From Micromonospora inositola (GTDB lineage Bacteria > Actinomycetota > Actinomycetes > Mycobacteriales > Micromonosporaceae), in the NCBI RefSeq assembly GCF_900090285.1, contig NZ_LT607754.1, forward strand, positions 2,356,001 through 2,420,000: DNA of 64,000 nucleotides. The letters are read 5' to 3'. Made by a program: the position numbers and the translations under genes. Shown piece after piece: positions 1 to 8,766 of the stretch. The notes under the pieces are model-generated. The model did not search any database, was not told the DNA's origin, and saw only the letters and a list, made by a program, of their open reading frames with translations. Numbering within the stretch: the first letter of the stretch is position 1; each line of letters begins with the position of its first letter.

Positions 1-182
1 CCCCACAGGCGCGGGAGATCGCGGAACAGCGGAGCGGCTCGGTGCACACGGGCGTGGTGTTCGGCTCGGCGGCGGTGGTGACGGACTCGCAGGCCGCCCA
101 GTTCGCTTATGCGTACGGCGGTGCCAATATCTGGCGGCGGATGGTCAACCCGTACGACGTCGGGATCTCCCCGACCACCTGA
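1..182 (+). CDS. C-terminal fragment of an unidentified protein
   Basis: The reading frame is open from base 3 to a TGA at 180-182 and the 5' part lies outside the window, leaving about 59 residues. The visible tail contains AEQRSGSVHTGVVFGSAAV and ends in YDVGISPTT. I do not recognise a family. GC-rich third positions and the stop 59 bp before the convergent ATPase gene support it being real. The function cannot be told from this fragment. Confidence 0.5.
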   Translation, partial: PQAREIAEQRSGSVHTGVVFGSAAVVTDSQAAQFAYAYGGANIWRRMVNPYDVGISPTT

Positions 183-241
183 GCGACCGCCCGGCTGGCA
201 TGGGTGCCGGGGTAGACCCGTCACCCCATGCCGGCCCGGCG

Positions 242-2515
242 TCAGCGCGCCGCCTGCTTGTCCGCGTACGCCTCCAGCCAGGCGACCTGGGCGGGGTCGA
301 GGGAGGGGCGGACCCGGGTGCGGGCGGTCGCCACGTGCGCGGCGGTGACCGTGGAGGCGGCCAGCGACTCGCGCATCGCGGCCAGGGCCGCCTCGCGGAC
401 CAGGGCGGCGCAGTCGGCCGCCGAGAAGCCGGCCAGCTCCTCGCCCAGCGCGGCCAGGTGCACGTCCGGGGCGAGCGGCACGTTCCGGGACGAGGCCCGG
501 AGGATCTCCGCCCGGGCCGGGCCGTCCGGCGGCGGCACGTAGACCAGCCGTTCCAGCCGGCCGGGGCGGAGCAGCGCCGGGTCGACCAGGTCCGGCCGGT
601 TGGTCGCGCCGACCACCACCACGTTGCGCAGCGCCTCCACCCCGTCCAGCTCGGTGAGCAGGGCGGCGACCACCCGGTCCGTGGTGCCGCCGTCGGTGGC
701 CTGGCCGCGGACCGGGGCGAGCGCGTCCACCTCGTCCAGGAAGATCAGCGTCGGCGCCGCCTCGCGGGCCCGCCGGAACAGCTCCCGGACCGCGCGTTCG
801 CTCTCGCCCACCCACTTGGAGAGCAGCTCCGCGCCCTTCACGGAGAGCACGTTCGCCCGACCCGAGCCGGCCAGCGCGGTGACCAGGTACGTCTTGCCGC
901 AGCCCGGCGGACCGTAGAGCAGCACCCCGCGCGGCGGCGTCACGCCCAGCCGGGCGAAGGTGTCCGGGTAGGTCAGTGGCCAGAGCACCGACTCGGTCAG
1001 CGTCTCCTTCACCTCGACCAGATCGCCGACGTCGTCGAGGGTGACCGAGGCCAGCTCCAGGGTGGATGCGGCCATCGTGGTCGGCCGGACCACCTCCAGC
1101 GCGGCGGTGAAGTCGGCCATCGCCACCGTCGGCGTCTCGGCCGCCTTCTGCCGCAGCGCGGCGCGCACCCCGGCCTCGCGGACCAGCGCCGCCAGGTCGG
1201 CCGCGACGAACCCGGGGGTACGCCCCGCCACCTCGTCCAGCCGGACGTCCTCGGCGAGCGGCACCTGCCGGGTCAGCACGGTGAGCTGCTCCCGGCGCAG
1301 CGCCTGGTCGGGCAGGGGAACGGTGATCCGCAGGGAGAGCAGGTCCGGGGCGCGCAGGGCCGGGTCCACCGCCTCCGGCCGGCTGGTGGTGCAGACGACG
1401 GCCGCACCGGCCCGGACGGTCTCGGCGAGCACCTGCCGGAACACCGTCGCCAGCGGCCCGGGGCCGTCGGCCGGGGCGACCGCCTCCACGTCGGTGACCA
1501 GCAGGACGGCCGGTCCGTGGTCGCGTACCGCCGCGGCGGCCTCGCGCAGCCGGCGGGCCGCCGCGTCGTTGCTCAGCGCGGCCACCTCCGGCGCCCAGAC
1601 CGGGCAGACCCGGGCGCGGACCCGGGCGGCGACCGCGCGGACCAGGGCGGCCTTGCCGGACCCGGCCGGCCCGCTGACCAGTACGCCGAGCGAGACGGTG
1701 GTGCCCAGACGGCCGAGCACCTCCCGGTGGTGGAAGCCGAGGTCGAGCAGCTCGGTCAGCTCCTCGGCCTGCGCCCGCAGCCCGGGCAGTTCGTCGACGC
1801 TCGGTGCCTCCTCCGCCCCGACCAGCTCCGGCGCCCCGGCGGGACCCGACGGCGGCGCGCCGCCGGCCCGGTCACCGGGCGGCGGTGAGTCGGTGAGCCG
1901 GCCGGTGCGGTCCTGGCCGACCGGGCCGGACCCGCGGGTGGCCGGGCCGTGCTCCCAGCCGACCACGCTGTCCATCGTCACCAGCGCGCCGGCGTACGGC
2001 TCGACGGCGGTCACGGTCAGCAAAGTGCTGGTCCAGGCGTAGCCGACCGTGTTGGCCAGGCTGCGCCGGGCCGCCTCGACCAGGCTGCGGACCGAGGCGT
2101 CGGGGAGCACGTCCTGCGGCAGCAGCGAGACGTCGTCCCCGGCGGTCACCACCTTGCCGAGCAGGGCGAGGCGCAGCATCTCCGGGGAGACCGCGGCGAC
2201 GATCTCCACGGGGCCGGTCAGGGTGACCCGCCCGGCAGGGGTCACCGGCAGCGGGCTCACCGTCACCTGCCCGCCGTCCCGGACGCCGAGGTTGCCCAGC
2301 AGCAGGTCGTCGGCGTACAGCAGGGCGGTGCTCGCGGCCGGCCCGGCCGGCGCGGCGATGCCGGCGGTGACCCGCCGGCCGGCCAGCCGGACCGGGTCTC
2401 CGGGGCGTAGCGCCAGCGCGGTCAGCACCTCGGGGTGCAGGCGGACGACGCCGCGGCGGGCGTCCAGTGCCGCCGGCCGCAGGCTCGCGGTCAGGGTCAG
2501 GTCGGGTTCCGCCAC
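242..2515 (-). CDS. CDC48/VCP-like double AAA+ ATPase
   Basis: A 757-residue protein with an N-terminal double-psi-barrel-like region (about 1-180), a Pro/Gly-rich linker and two AAA+ modules, the layout of CDC48/p97 ATPases that unfold or remodel proteins. The second module is canonical: Walker A GPPGCGKT near residue 532, Walker B LIFLDEVDAL near 588 and an ATNRPD...RPGRLE arginine-finger region. The first is unusual: its P-loop GPAGSGKAA (near 280) lacks the usual Thr/Ser after GK, its Walker B reads VTDVEA instead of DE, and the RPGR arginine fingers are missing. It is probably a structural or regulatory ring with one active ring. The start is GTG, with TACTGT (2522-2527, minus strand) 6 nt upstream, suggesting a leaderless transcript. 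The substrate is unknown. Confidence 0.9.
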   Translation of the reverse strand: MAEPDLTLTASLRPAALDARRGVVRLHPEVLTALALRPGDPVRLAGRRVTAGIAAPAGPAASTALLYADDLLLGNLGVRDGGQVTVSPLPVTPAGRVTLTGPVEIVAAVSPEMLRLALLGKVVTAGDDVSLLPQDVLPDASVRSLVEAARRSLANTVGYAWTSTLLTVTAVEPYAGALVTMDSVVGWEHGPATRGSGPVGQDRTGRLTDSPPPGDRAGGAPPSGPAGAPELVGAEEAPSVDELPGLRAQAEELTELLDLGFHHREVLGRLGTTVSLGVLVSGPAGSGKAALVRAVAARVRARVCPVWAPEVAALSNDAAARRLREAAAAVRDHGPAVLLVTDVEAVAPADGPGPLATVFRQVLAETVRAGAAVVCTTSRPEAVDPALRAPDLLSLRITVPLPDQALRREQLTVLTRQVPLAEDVRLDEVAGRTPGFVAADLAALVREAGVRAALRQKAAETPTVAMADFTAALEVVRPTTMAASTLELASVTLDDVGDLVEVKETLTESVLWPLTYPDTFARLGVTPPRGVLLYGPPGCGKTYLVTALAGSGRANVLSVKGAELLSKWVGESERAVRELFRRAREAAPTLIFLDEVDALAPVRGQATDGGTTDRVVAALLTELDGVEALRNVVVVGATNRPDLVDPALLRPGRLERLVYVPPPDGPARAEILRASSRNVPLAPDVHLAALGEELAGFSAADCAALVREAALAAMRESLAASTVTAAHVATARTRVRPSLDPAQVAWLEAYADKQAAR

Positions 2516-2576
2516 CGCCCGACAGTAGCCGCCGGCACCACGTTCCTGCCGGACGGTGCGCGCGCGGCGGCGGGCG

Positions 2577-3050
2577 TCAGCCCGGCCCGCTGTCCTCCAG
2601 CAGCGACGGGTCGCGCCGGATCATCTCGGCCAGCCGGGCCGCCGCGTCCGTGCTCAGCCCGTCCTGCCCGGGGGCCGGCACGGTCTTCGCCGACATCGGC
2701 CAGACCGGCGGCGGCGCGGCCGTCGGCTCCGCGCCGACCGTCACGTCCGGCCCGGCCCAGGAGACCCGCAGCGGGTACGCCTGCCCGTCGTGCTCCACGC
2801 GCAGGGCGACGATCAGTCCGGGGTGCTCGGCGACCACCCGCCGTACCGCCTCGGCCACCTCCTCCACCGGGTCCCGGTCGACCGGGCCGGTCCCGCCCCG
2901 CAGCCGGTACGCGCCGTGCCCGTCCCGGGGTGACTCGGCCGGCCGGGGCTCCTCCACGGCGGCCTCCTCGTCCGGACGGCCCGCGCGGCGCCGCAGCGCC
3001 TCCTCGCGGCGGGCCAGGCGGGCGAGTGTCTCGTCCAGATCACCTCTCAT
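2577..3050 (-). CDS. Conserved hypothetical protein, last gene after the conservon GTPase
   Basis: About 157 residues with no signal peptide or membrane segment. The N-terminus is charged and probably helical (LDETLARLARREEALRRR). The middle (PVEEVAEAVRRVVAEHPGL) is followed by a short beta-rich stretch and a proline-rich region, and the C-terminus ends in MIRRDPSLLEDSGPG. ATG 3050 is chosen because an AAGGGG Shine-Dalgarno lies 8 nt upstream; GTG 3059 is the alternative. It lies about 45 bp downstream of the Cvn GTPase on the same strand, so it may be co-transcribed. I do not recognise the family. Confidence 0.6.
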   Translation of the reverse strand: MRGDLDETLARLARREEALRRRAGRPDEEAAVEEPRPAESPRDGHGAYRLRGGTGPVDRDPVEEVAEAVRRVVAEHPGLIVALRVEHDGQAYPLRVSWAGPDVTVGAEPTAAPPPVWPMSAKTVPAPGQDGLSTDAAARLAEMIRRDPSLLEDSGPG

Positions 3051-3095
3051 CACGTCCACCCCTTTTCGATGAAACGGGTCGAACCGACGGTCGGT

Positions 3096-3848
3096 TCAGG
3101 CACCCTTCTCCCGGGTCGCGCGATCCAGCGCGCGGTCCAGGACGACCAGCAGGGCGTCCCGTACCGAGAGCCGGTCCCGGGCGTCGAACCGCACCAGCGG
3201 AACGTGGTCGCCGATCGCCAGCGCCCACCGGATCGAGGCCAGGTCGTGCGCGAGCCGCCCGTCGAAGGCGTTCACCCCGACCACGAAGGGCAGCCCGGCG
3301 CGCTCGAAGAAGTCGACCGCGGGGTAGCAGTCGTCCAGCCGGCCGCTGTCCACCACCACGAGCGCGCCGAGCGCGCCCCGGGCCAGGTCGTCCCACATGA
3401 AGCCGAACCGCGCCTGCCCCGGCGTGCCGAAGAGGTAGAGCTTGAGGCTGCGGTCGATGGTCACGCAGCCGAAGTCCATCGCCACCGTGGTGGTGGTCTT
3501 GTCGGAGCGTACGCCGGGGTCGTCGACGCCGATGCCGGCGCTGGTCATCTCCGCCTCGGTGCTCAGCGGGGCGATCTCGGAGATCGCGCCCACCGTGGTG
3601 GTCTTGCCCACGCCGAACCCGCCGGCGATCAGGACCTTCACCGGGATGGGCGGCCGGGTGGCCGGGACGGCCGCGGTCGCCCGGGCCGGTGCCGCCGGTG
3701 GCCGGTACGGCGGCGGCGCGGGCTGTGGGGCCGGCGGCACGGTCCGGCCGGCGGCCGCGGCGGGCCCCGCCGGTGTGCCGTACCGGGCGGCGGCGCTGTT
3801 GGCGGCGAGCCCGCCGGTCGCGGCGGCGGGCCATTCAGGAGATCGCAC
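3096..3848 (-). CDS. Conservon small GTPase (CvnD-type, ATP/GTP-binding protein)
   Basis: About 250 residues: a Pro/Ala-rich N-terminal extension of about 65 residues, then a MglA/Ras-like GTPase domain. The P-loop is GGFGVGKTT (near residue 75). A TTTVAMDFG switch-I-like strand follows, then FGTPGQARF (switch II/G3) and VVGVNAFDG (N-x-F-D, a variant of the NKxD G4 motif). CvnD proteins are the GTPase output of actinobacterial conservons, working at the membrane with a CvnA kinase-like sensor, CvnB roadblock and CvnC. It overlaps the end of the DUF742 gene, consistent with translational coupling. GTG 3848 was chosen; TTG 3860 is in frame. Confidence 0.88.
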   Translation of the reverse strand: MRSPEWPAAATGGLAANSAAARYGTPAGPAAAAGRTVPPAPQPAPPPYRPPAAPARATAAVPATRPPIPVKVLIAGGFGVGKTTTVGAISEIAPLSTEAEMTSAGIGVDDPGVRSDKTTTTVAMDFGCVTIDRSLKLYLFGTPGQARFGFMWDDLARGALGALVVVDSGRLDDCYPAVDFFERAGLPFVVGVNAFDGRLAHDLASIRWALAIGDHVPLVRFDARDRLSVRDALLVVLDRALDRATREKGA

Positions 3849-4320
3849 GGAGTCCGTCAATCAGTCGCCGGATGATGTCGGGGTCGAGGGCTCCGGCGCC
3901 GCCCACGTGCACGTCGAGGTGGCCGGCGGCCCGCAGGTCACCGACCAGCACCCGGGTCACGCCGAAGTGCATCCGCGTCCGGGCGGAGATCTCGGCGACC
4001 GAGATCGGGTCGGCGCAGAGCGCCACGATGGCCTGGAGCTCCGGGGTGAGCCGGGACGACACCGCCCACGACCCGCTCGCCGGCCGGGCGGTCACCTGGG
4101 TCTCCAGCCCGATCGCCGGGTCGGCGCCGGCCACCCGCCCGGCGGTCAGCACGAACGGACGCGGCCCCGCCGGCTCTCCGGCGTCCCCCTCGGCCTCGTC
4201 GCCGGGGTACGGCGGGGCCGAGGGCGCCGGCTCGCCGGCCGGGGACGGCGACCGCAGGTAGGGACGGATCCGGACGTCAGGTTCCGGATCTGGTTCCTCG
4301 CCTGCCACCTCCGGGGTCAT
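3835..4320 (-). CDS. DUF742 protein (CvnC-type)
   Basis: A 161-residue protein with an acidic, proline-rich N-terminal half and a C-terminal winged-helix-like DUF742 domain ending in DPDIIRRLIDGLRAIS. The segments RPFVLTAGRVAG and ISVAEISARTRMHFGVTRVLVGDL are typical of the family. The start ATG overlaps the roadblock gene stop in an ATGA arrangement (4317-4320), and the 3' end overlaps the GTPase gene, so the cluster is translationally coupled. The biochemical role of DUF742 proteins is poorly known. Its position fixes it as the third conservon component. Confidence 0.88.
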   Translation of the reverse strand: MTPEVAGEEPDPEPDVRIRPYLRSPSPAGEPAPSAPPYPGDEAEGDAGEPAGPRPFVLTAGRVAGADPAIGLETQVTARPASGSWAVSSRLTPELQAIVALCADPISVAEISARTRMHFGVTRVLVGDLRAAGHLDVHVGGAGALDPDIIRRLIDGLRAIS

Positions 4321-4781
4321 TGCTGCACGGCGTTCTTCAGCTCGGCGATGAGCCGTGGGCTCAGGGCGCCGCCGGCCCGGCCGGCGAAGAGGGTCATCTC
4401 GTACGCCACCGTGCCGAGGTTGGCCGACCGGTCGGCGACCACGCCGAGCACCGAGCCGCTGCTGATCGCGCTGATCAGCAGGTAGCCCTCGGCCATGTCG
4501 ACGATCACCCGGTTCAAACCGCCGAGCGCGTACCAGCTGGCCGCGCCCCCGGCCAGGCTGGTCATTCCGGAGACCACGGCGGCGAGCCGTTCGGCGTTGG
4601 ACCGGTCCTTGATGGCGGACATCGCCATCAGCAGCCCGTCCGAGGAGACCGCGATCGCCTCCATCACGCCGGCCGTGCTGGAGGTGAACGAGTCGAGGAG
4701 CCAGTTGAAGGTGCGGGCCTCCGGGCTGAGTTCCCCGCTGTGTTGGTGGTCGACGTTGTCATGCAGGAAGGGACTGGTCAC
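4317..4781 (-). CDS. Roadblock/LC7 domain protein (CvnB-type)
   Basis: A 154-residue protein made up almost entirely of a roadblock/LC7 domain (ARTFNWLLDSFTSSTAGV, AVSSDGLLMAMS, VIVDMAEGYLLISAISS). Roadblock proteins of conservons are thought to act as partners or activating proteins for the CvnD GTPase. The start is a GTG whose GTGA overlaps the TGA of the kinase gene (4778-4781), with a GAAGAGGGA Shine-Dalgarno upstream. The frame stays open further upstream, but that extension is antisense-type low-complexity sequence inside the kinase gene. Confidence 0.9.
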   Translation of the reverse strand: MTSPFLHDNVDHQHSGELSPEARTFNWLLDSFTSSTAGVMEAIAVSSDGLLMAMSAIKDRSNAERLAAVVSGMTSLAGGAASWYALGGLNRVIVDMAEGYLLISAISSGSVLGVVADRSANLGTVAYEMTLFAGRAGGALSPRLIAELKNAVQQ

Positions 4782-7231
4782 CGTGATGATCCCTCTTCGT
4801 GGCGGTGGTGGTCTGGACCGACTTCGCGCAGCGCGCGGGCGACGCCCGCCTCGAACTCGGTGATGAGGTGGCGGACCTCGGCCGGGTCTCCGGGGTGCTG
4901 GCTGGCGACTGGCGCCTGGGACGGGGCGACGGCCAGGTTCGCCCCGGGTACCCGCCGGCTCAGCCGGGGCCGGACAGGGGTGGGCTCGACCGGGGCGGCG
5001 CTCCGCTCGGCCGCCGCGGCGGTCACCTCCGGGGCGGCGGCGAAACCGGTGCCCACGAAGGGCCCGGTGGCGAGCGGGGGTGCGGCGAGCGGGGGTGCGG
5101 CGAGCGGGGGTGCGGCGAGCGGGGGTGCGGGCGGTGGGCGATCGCTCGGCGGAGCCACCCCTTCGACCGGCTCGGTCGCGGCGTCGAAGGCGTTCCACGA
5201 CTCCGCGGTCTCCAGGCTGCGGGTGGCCCGGCTGAGCAGCACCGGGTCGAAGCCCGGGTGGTCCTCGACCGCCGCCGGGACTCCGGCGGCGGTGAGTGCC
5301 CGACCCGGGCGGGCCGGTGCGCGGAGCCCCCGCCGGTCCCGGGGCGGCACGGTGGCCCGGGCGACCGTGGCGCCGGCCCGCTCTGGCCGCCGGATCAACA
5401 GCAGCGCGGCGGGGATCTCCAGCCGGGCGGTCGTCCCGCCGCCCGCGGTCGGGGCGAGGTCCACCGTCCAGCCGTGCCGGCGGGCCAGCCGGCCGACCAC
5501 GAATAGCCCGAGCACCTCGGTCGGGGCCAGGTCGAGCCGTTCCCGCCGGGTGAGCCGGGCGTTCTCCTCGGCGAGCCGCTCCTCGGTCATGCCGATGCCC
5601 CGGTCCACCACGATCAGCCGCGCACCGCCGTCGGTCAGTTCGCCGCCCACCACCACCCGGGTGTGCGGCGGGGAGAAGACGGTGGCGTTCTCCATCAGCT
5701 CGGCCAGCGCGAGCACCAGGTCGCCGACGGTGGCGGGCGCCGCCGACACTCCCGGCGGGACCTGCACGTCGATCCGGGTGTAGTCCTCGATCTCGCCGAG
5801 CGCCAACCGGACCACGTCGGCGAGCTGCACCGGGGCGACGTGCTCGTCGGTGCCGGCCGCGCCGGAGAGCACCACCAGGCTGCCGGCGTTGCGGCGCAGC
5901 CGGCTGGTGATGTGGTCGAGCCGGTACAGGTGCTCCAGCCGTCCCGGGTCGGTCTCCTGCCGTTCCAGGCGGTCGATCAGCGCGATCTGCCGACCGACCA
6001 GGTTCTCCGTACGCCGGCCGACGTGGCCGAACATCTGCGCCACGTTGCGCCGGCCGGCCACCTGCCGTTCGACCAGCCGGGCCGCGGTGCTCTGCACCTG
6101 TTCGAAGGCGCGGGCCAGGTCGCCGATCTCGTCCCGGGACCGGACGCCGACCGGGTCGAGCCGGACCGGTTGGGCGGCCTCCGACTCGTCGTCGACCACC
6201 CGGACCAGCTCGGCCTCGGCGACCCGGGCGACCCGGTCGGCGGAGCGGGTGAGGCGGGTCAACGGCCGGGCCACCGTCCGTGCGACGGCCATGCTGAGCA
6301 GCACCACGACCAGCAGGATCAGGGTGGCCGCCCCGCCGACCAGCCAGGCCGCAGTGAGCGCGTCCCGCTGGTCGGTGCTGGTCTCGGCGATGACGTCCGC
6401 GACGATCTTCTTCTCCACGAACTGGCCGAGGGTGATCATCGAGCGGACCGAGGGGAAGAGCGCGTCCAGCGGCACCGCGGCGATCGCCGCGACCGGGTCC
6501 TTCGCGCTGTCGGTCTGGAACGTCGGGCTGGTCCGGGCCGCCACCGCCGCGTCGTCGAGCTGCGCCAGCTTGTACTGCTCCGCGGTGATCAGGCCGCGGA
6601 ACCGCTGGTTGTCCACCTGGAGCGCGGCCATGCAGGCGATGTAGGCGGCCGCCACCCTCGGGTCGCCGGTCGTTTTCACCAGCACGATCAGGGTGGCGCA
6701 GGCGCCCAGCGCCTCGTCGGTGCGGAGCAGGGCGTCCAGCGCCAGCACCTGCCGCCCGGCCGAGGTGCTGGTGTCCACCTGAAACGGCAGCCGCAGCGCC
6801 TCGATCAGCGCCATGTCGACCGGCCCGAAGGCGTCCATGATCTGCGTCGGCGTCGCCTTCCCGGCCAGCACGGCGGTGCGCAGGTCGGCCAGCCTGCGTA
6901 GGCCGTCGAGGGCGGCGGCGACCCGGTCCGGGAGGCGGTCCGCCCGCAGGTCGGCGACCCGGTCGTCGACGGCCGCCGACTTCTGGATCAGCTCCGTCCG
7001 GGTCACCCGACCGAGCAGCAGCCCGACCGAGAGCAACCGCTCCTGCTGGAGGTCCTGGACGAGGCTGCCGATCCGGCTCACGACCCGGACGGTGGCGGCG
7101 GTGTCGCCGGCCCGCTGGGCGGCGGCCACCCGGTCGAGCACCACCGGCACGGCCAGCCCGACCATGCTGAGCAGCGGGATGATCACCAGCAGGGCGAGCT
7201 TGCCCCGGATCCGGAGCCTACCGAGCAGCAT
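4778..7231 (-). CDS. Nitrate/nitrite-sensor-type histidine kinase (CvnA-type)
   Basis: An 817-residue membrane sensor kinase. TM1 is near residues 12-31, an extracytoplasmic helical NIT-like domain spans about 35-290, TM2 is near 295-318, followed by HAMP. A dimerisation segment carries LYRLDHITSRLRRNAGSL, where the His of DHI is the conserved position in this subfamily. The HATPase domain shows N box ELMENATVFSPP and G box DRGIGM. A Pro/Ala-rich tail of about 200 residues follows, including four perfect PLAAP-type 15-bp repeats (5070-5129). It is the first of the four canonical conservon genes and overlaps both its neighbours. No dedicated response regulator lies nearby, as usual for conservons. 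Confidence 0.92.
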   Translation of the reverse strand: MLLGRLRIRGKLALLVIIPLLSMVGLAVPVVLDRVAAAQRAGDTAATVRVVSRIGSLVQDLQQERLLSVGLLLGRVTRTELIQKSAAVDDRVADLRADRLPDRVAAALDGLRRLADLRTAVLAGKATPTQIMDAFGPVDMALIEALRLPFQVDTSTSAGRQVLALDALLRTDEALGACATLIVLVKTTGDPRVAAAYIACMAALQVDNQRFRGLITAEQYKLAQLDDAAVAARTSPTFQTDSAKDPVAAIAAVPLDALFPSVRSMITLGQFVEKKIVADVIAETSTDQRDALTAAWLVGGAATLILLVVVLLSMAVARTVARPLTRLTRSADRVARVAEAELVRVVDDESEAAQPVRLDPVGVRSRDEIGDLARAFEQVQSTAARLVERQVAGRRNVAQMFGHVGRRTENLVGRQIALIDRLERQETDPGRLEHLYRLDHITSRLRRNAGSLVVLSGAAGTDEHVAPVQLADVVRLALGEIEDYTRIDVQVPPGVSAAPATVGDLVLALAELMENATVFSPPHTRVVVGGELTDGGARLIVVDRGIGMTEERLAEENARLTRRERLDLAPTEVLGLFVVGRLARRHGWTVDLAPTAGGGTTARLEIPAALLLIRRPERAGATVARATVPPRDRRGLRAPARPGRALTAAGVPAAVEDHPGFDPVLLSRATRSLETAESWNAFDAATEPVEGVAPPSDRPPPAPPLAAPPLAAPPLAAPPLATGPFVGTGFAAAPEVTAAAAERSAAPVEPTPVRPRLSRRVPGANLAVAPSQAPVASQHPGDPAEVRHLITEFEAGVARALREVGPDHHRHEEGSSR
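5070..5129. repeat. Four perfect tandem copies of a 15-bp unit inside the histidine kinase gene
   Basis: The unit gcgagcgggggtgcg is repeated four times without mismatch (5070-5084, 5085-5099, 5100-5114, 5115-5129). On the coding strand each copy adds a five-residue Leu-Ala-Ala-Pro-Pro unit to the cytoplasmic tail of the kinase. A 15-bp period keeps the frame, so copy number can change by slippage without breaking the gene. Confidence 0.95.
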
Positions 7232-8393
7232 CGAAGGGCTCCCACCGCTCGGGTTCGCCGGGCCGGGCGGACCCGACCGGTTGGAGTTGACGCGCCTCGG
7301 CCGGCGGCTGCCACGCCGCCGGCAGCGCGCCCGAGTCCTCCCGCGCCGGCCGCTCGTCGGGGGCGCGCCGGCGGGTCCGCCGGGACTCGCCGACCAGCAC
7401 CACGGCCACGACGACGACCAGCAGGACGGCGAGCGCGGCGGCGACGACGGCCAGCAGGCGGTCCCGGTCGAGCCGGTCGATCCGCTCCCGCAGCAGGGCG
7501 TCGAGCTGGTCCAGGATGATCGGCTGTAGCTGCTTGGCGGCGGACTGCGCGTTGAGCCGGGCGGCGGCCACCTGGGCGGGGTCGGTCGGCCCGGTGCCCG
7601 CCGTGCCGGCCGGCGCGGAGAGCGCGGCGAGCGCCTCGACAGAGCGCTGGTAGGTGTCCAGCGGGGTGAGCACGTTCGGTCCGAGGTCGGTGCTCTCGGA
7701 GTTGGCCACCGCGGCCCGCAGGTCGGCGACCAGGTCGGTGGCCGGTCCGAGGGCGGCCACCCGGAGGGCGGCCAGTTCGGCGAGGGTCTTCGGGCGTTCG
7801 GCGGCCGGGCGCTGCGCGGCCAGGGCGGTCAGGTCGGCGAGCCGGCCGGCCGCGACCATCGCCTCGGGCAGGTCGCCGCCGATGCCGTCCTGGAGGAAGA
7901 AGGAGTCGGACTGCGGGTCGCGGATCAGCCCCGAGCTGTCCCGGATCTTCCGGTTCAGGGCGAGCAGCAGGTCGGTGACCTCCCCGTACGCGGCGAAGGC
8001 CCCGGCGGGATCGGTGAGCCCCCGGTCGGGCAGCGCCTCCAGCTTGGCGCGCAGTCCGGACCAGCGCTTGCGGCTGCGCAACTCGTCCCCGATCGCGCTG
8101 TCGACGGCGGCCGCCTGCTCGACCGCGGTGGTCAGCGTGTCCCGGGAGACCGGTCGACCGGCGACCGCGGCGGCCTGGGCGTCCACCAGCGCGTCGGTGA
8201 CCGGGCCGAGGGCGCGCAGGTACTGCACGCCGAGCCGTTCCCGGGTCGCCAGGTCGCGGTCGTCCCCGGTCAGCCGGTGCGTCTGGGCGAGGAGCAGTCC
8301 CACCGGGGCCAGCAGGGCCGCCACGAGCAGCAGGGGCAGGACACGGCCCGGTACGGAGGGCCGGCGACGGACCCGCGGCGCGGGGACGGTCAT
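7218..8393 (-). CDS. Stand-alone two-TM sensor protein preceding the conservon kinase
   Basis: A 391-residue protein with a TM helix near residues 17-36, a large helical extracytoplasmic region (about 40-310), a strong TM helix (LLAVVAAALAVLLVVVVAVVLV, quoted in part as AVLLVVVVAVV) near 318-340 and a short cytoplasmic tail. It resembles the input half of a histidine kinase or chemoreceptor but has no kinase, HAMP or GTPase domain. Its stop overlaps the start of the NIT kinase by 14 bp, so the two are translationally coupled and may form one receptor complex. I infer an accessory sensor; I do not recognise a named family. Confidence 0.75.
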   Translation of the reverse strand: MTVPAPRVRRRPSVPGRVLPLLLVAALLAPVGLLLAQTHRLTGDDRDLATRERLGVQYLRALGPVTDALVDAQAAAVAGRPVSRDTLTTAVEQAAAVDSAIGDELRSRKRWSGLRAKLEALPDRGLTDPAGAFAAYGEVTDLLLALNRKIRDSSGLIRDPQSDSFFLQDGIGGDLPEAMVAAGRLADLTALAAQRPAAERPKTLAELAALRVAALGPATDLVADLRAAVANSESTDLGPNVLTPLDTYQRSVEALAALSAPAGTAGTGPTDPAQVAAARLNAQSAAKQLQPIILDQLDALLRERIDRLDRDRLLAVVAAALAVLLVVVVAVVLVGESRRTRRRAPDERPAREDSGALPAAWQPPAEARQLQPVGSARPGEPERWEPFDAAR

Positions 8394-8766
8394 GGTCTGT
8401 CTCCTCGGGCGACGGCGGGGGACTCCTCCGGTGGCGGGGCCGCCGACGCAGTCCCGTGCACCGGACCGGAAAACTAGTCGACCCGCGCGGGGCGGGACCG
8501 CCGTCGCTGAGTCAGCTTTGCGTCACTTCGAGCGATGTCACGTCTCGTTGGCCTTGTCGGCACACAGCGTTTCGCGGGCCGTGCGTCATGGACCCATCGG
8601 AGGCGGTTTATGTGCCTACATGTGAATTCACGTGATCCGAAGTCATCTCGCTGGGATGTTCTGGACGTTGCGCGGTCGATCGGACTCGCGCGCCGATCGG
8701 AGCAACCGGACGGACGTACGGCGGATCTCAGGCAACGCTCAGGGTCCGGGCCGTACCGTGTGCCGC
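8394..8766. other. Intergenic region with an imperfect palindrome
   Basis: About 370 bp lie between the divergent sensor and hydrolase-ABC genes, with no convincing ORF. It is less GC-rich than its surroundings. An imperfect 16-bp palindrome catgtgaattcacgtg (8619-8634, one mismatched pair) could be an operator. TACCGT (8754-8759), 7 nt before the hydrolase-ABC start codon, looks like its -10 element. Confidence 0.4.

Noticed and set aside
200-1888. Long plus-strand frame opposite the AAA+ ATPase
   Set aside because: It is an antisense frame produced by GC-rich third positions; it is Arg/Gly/Pro-rich with no domain, while the minus-strand frame has two full AAA modules.
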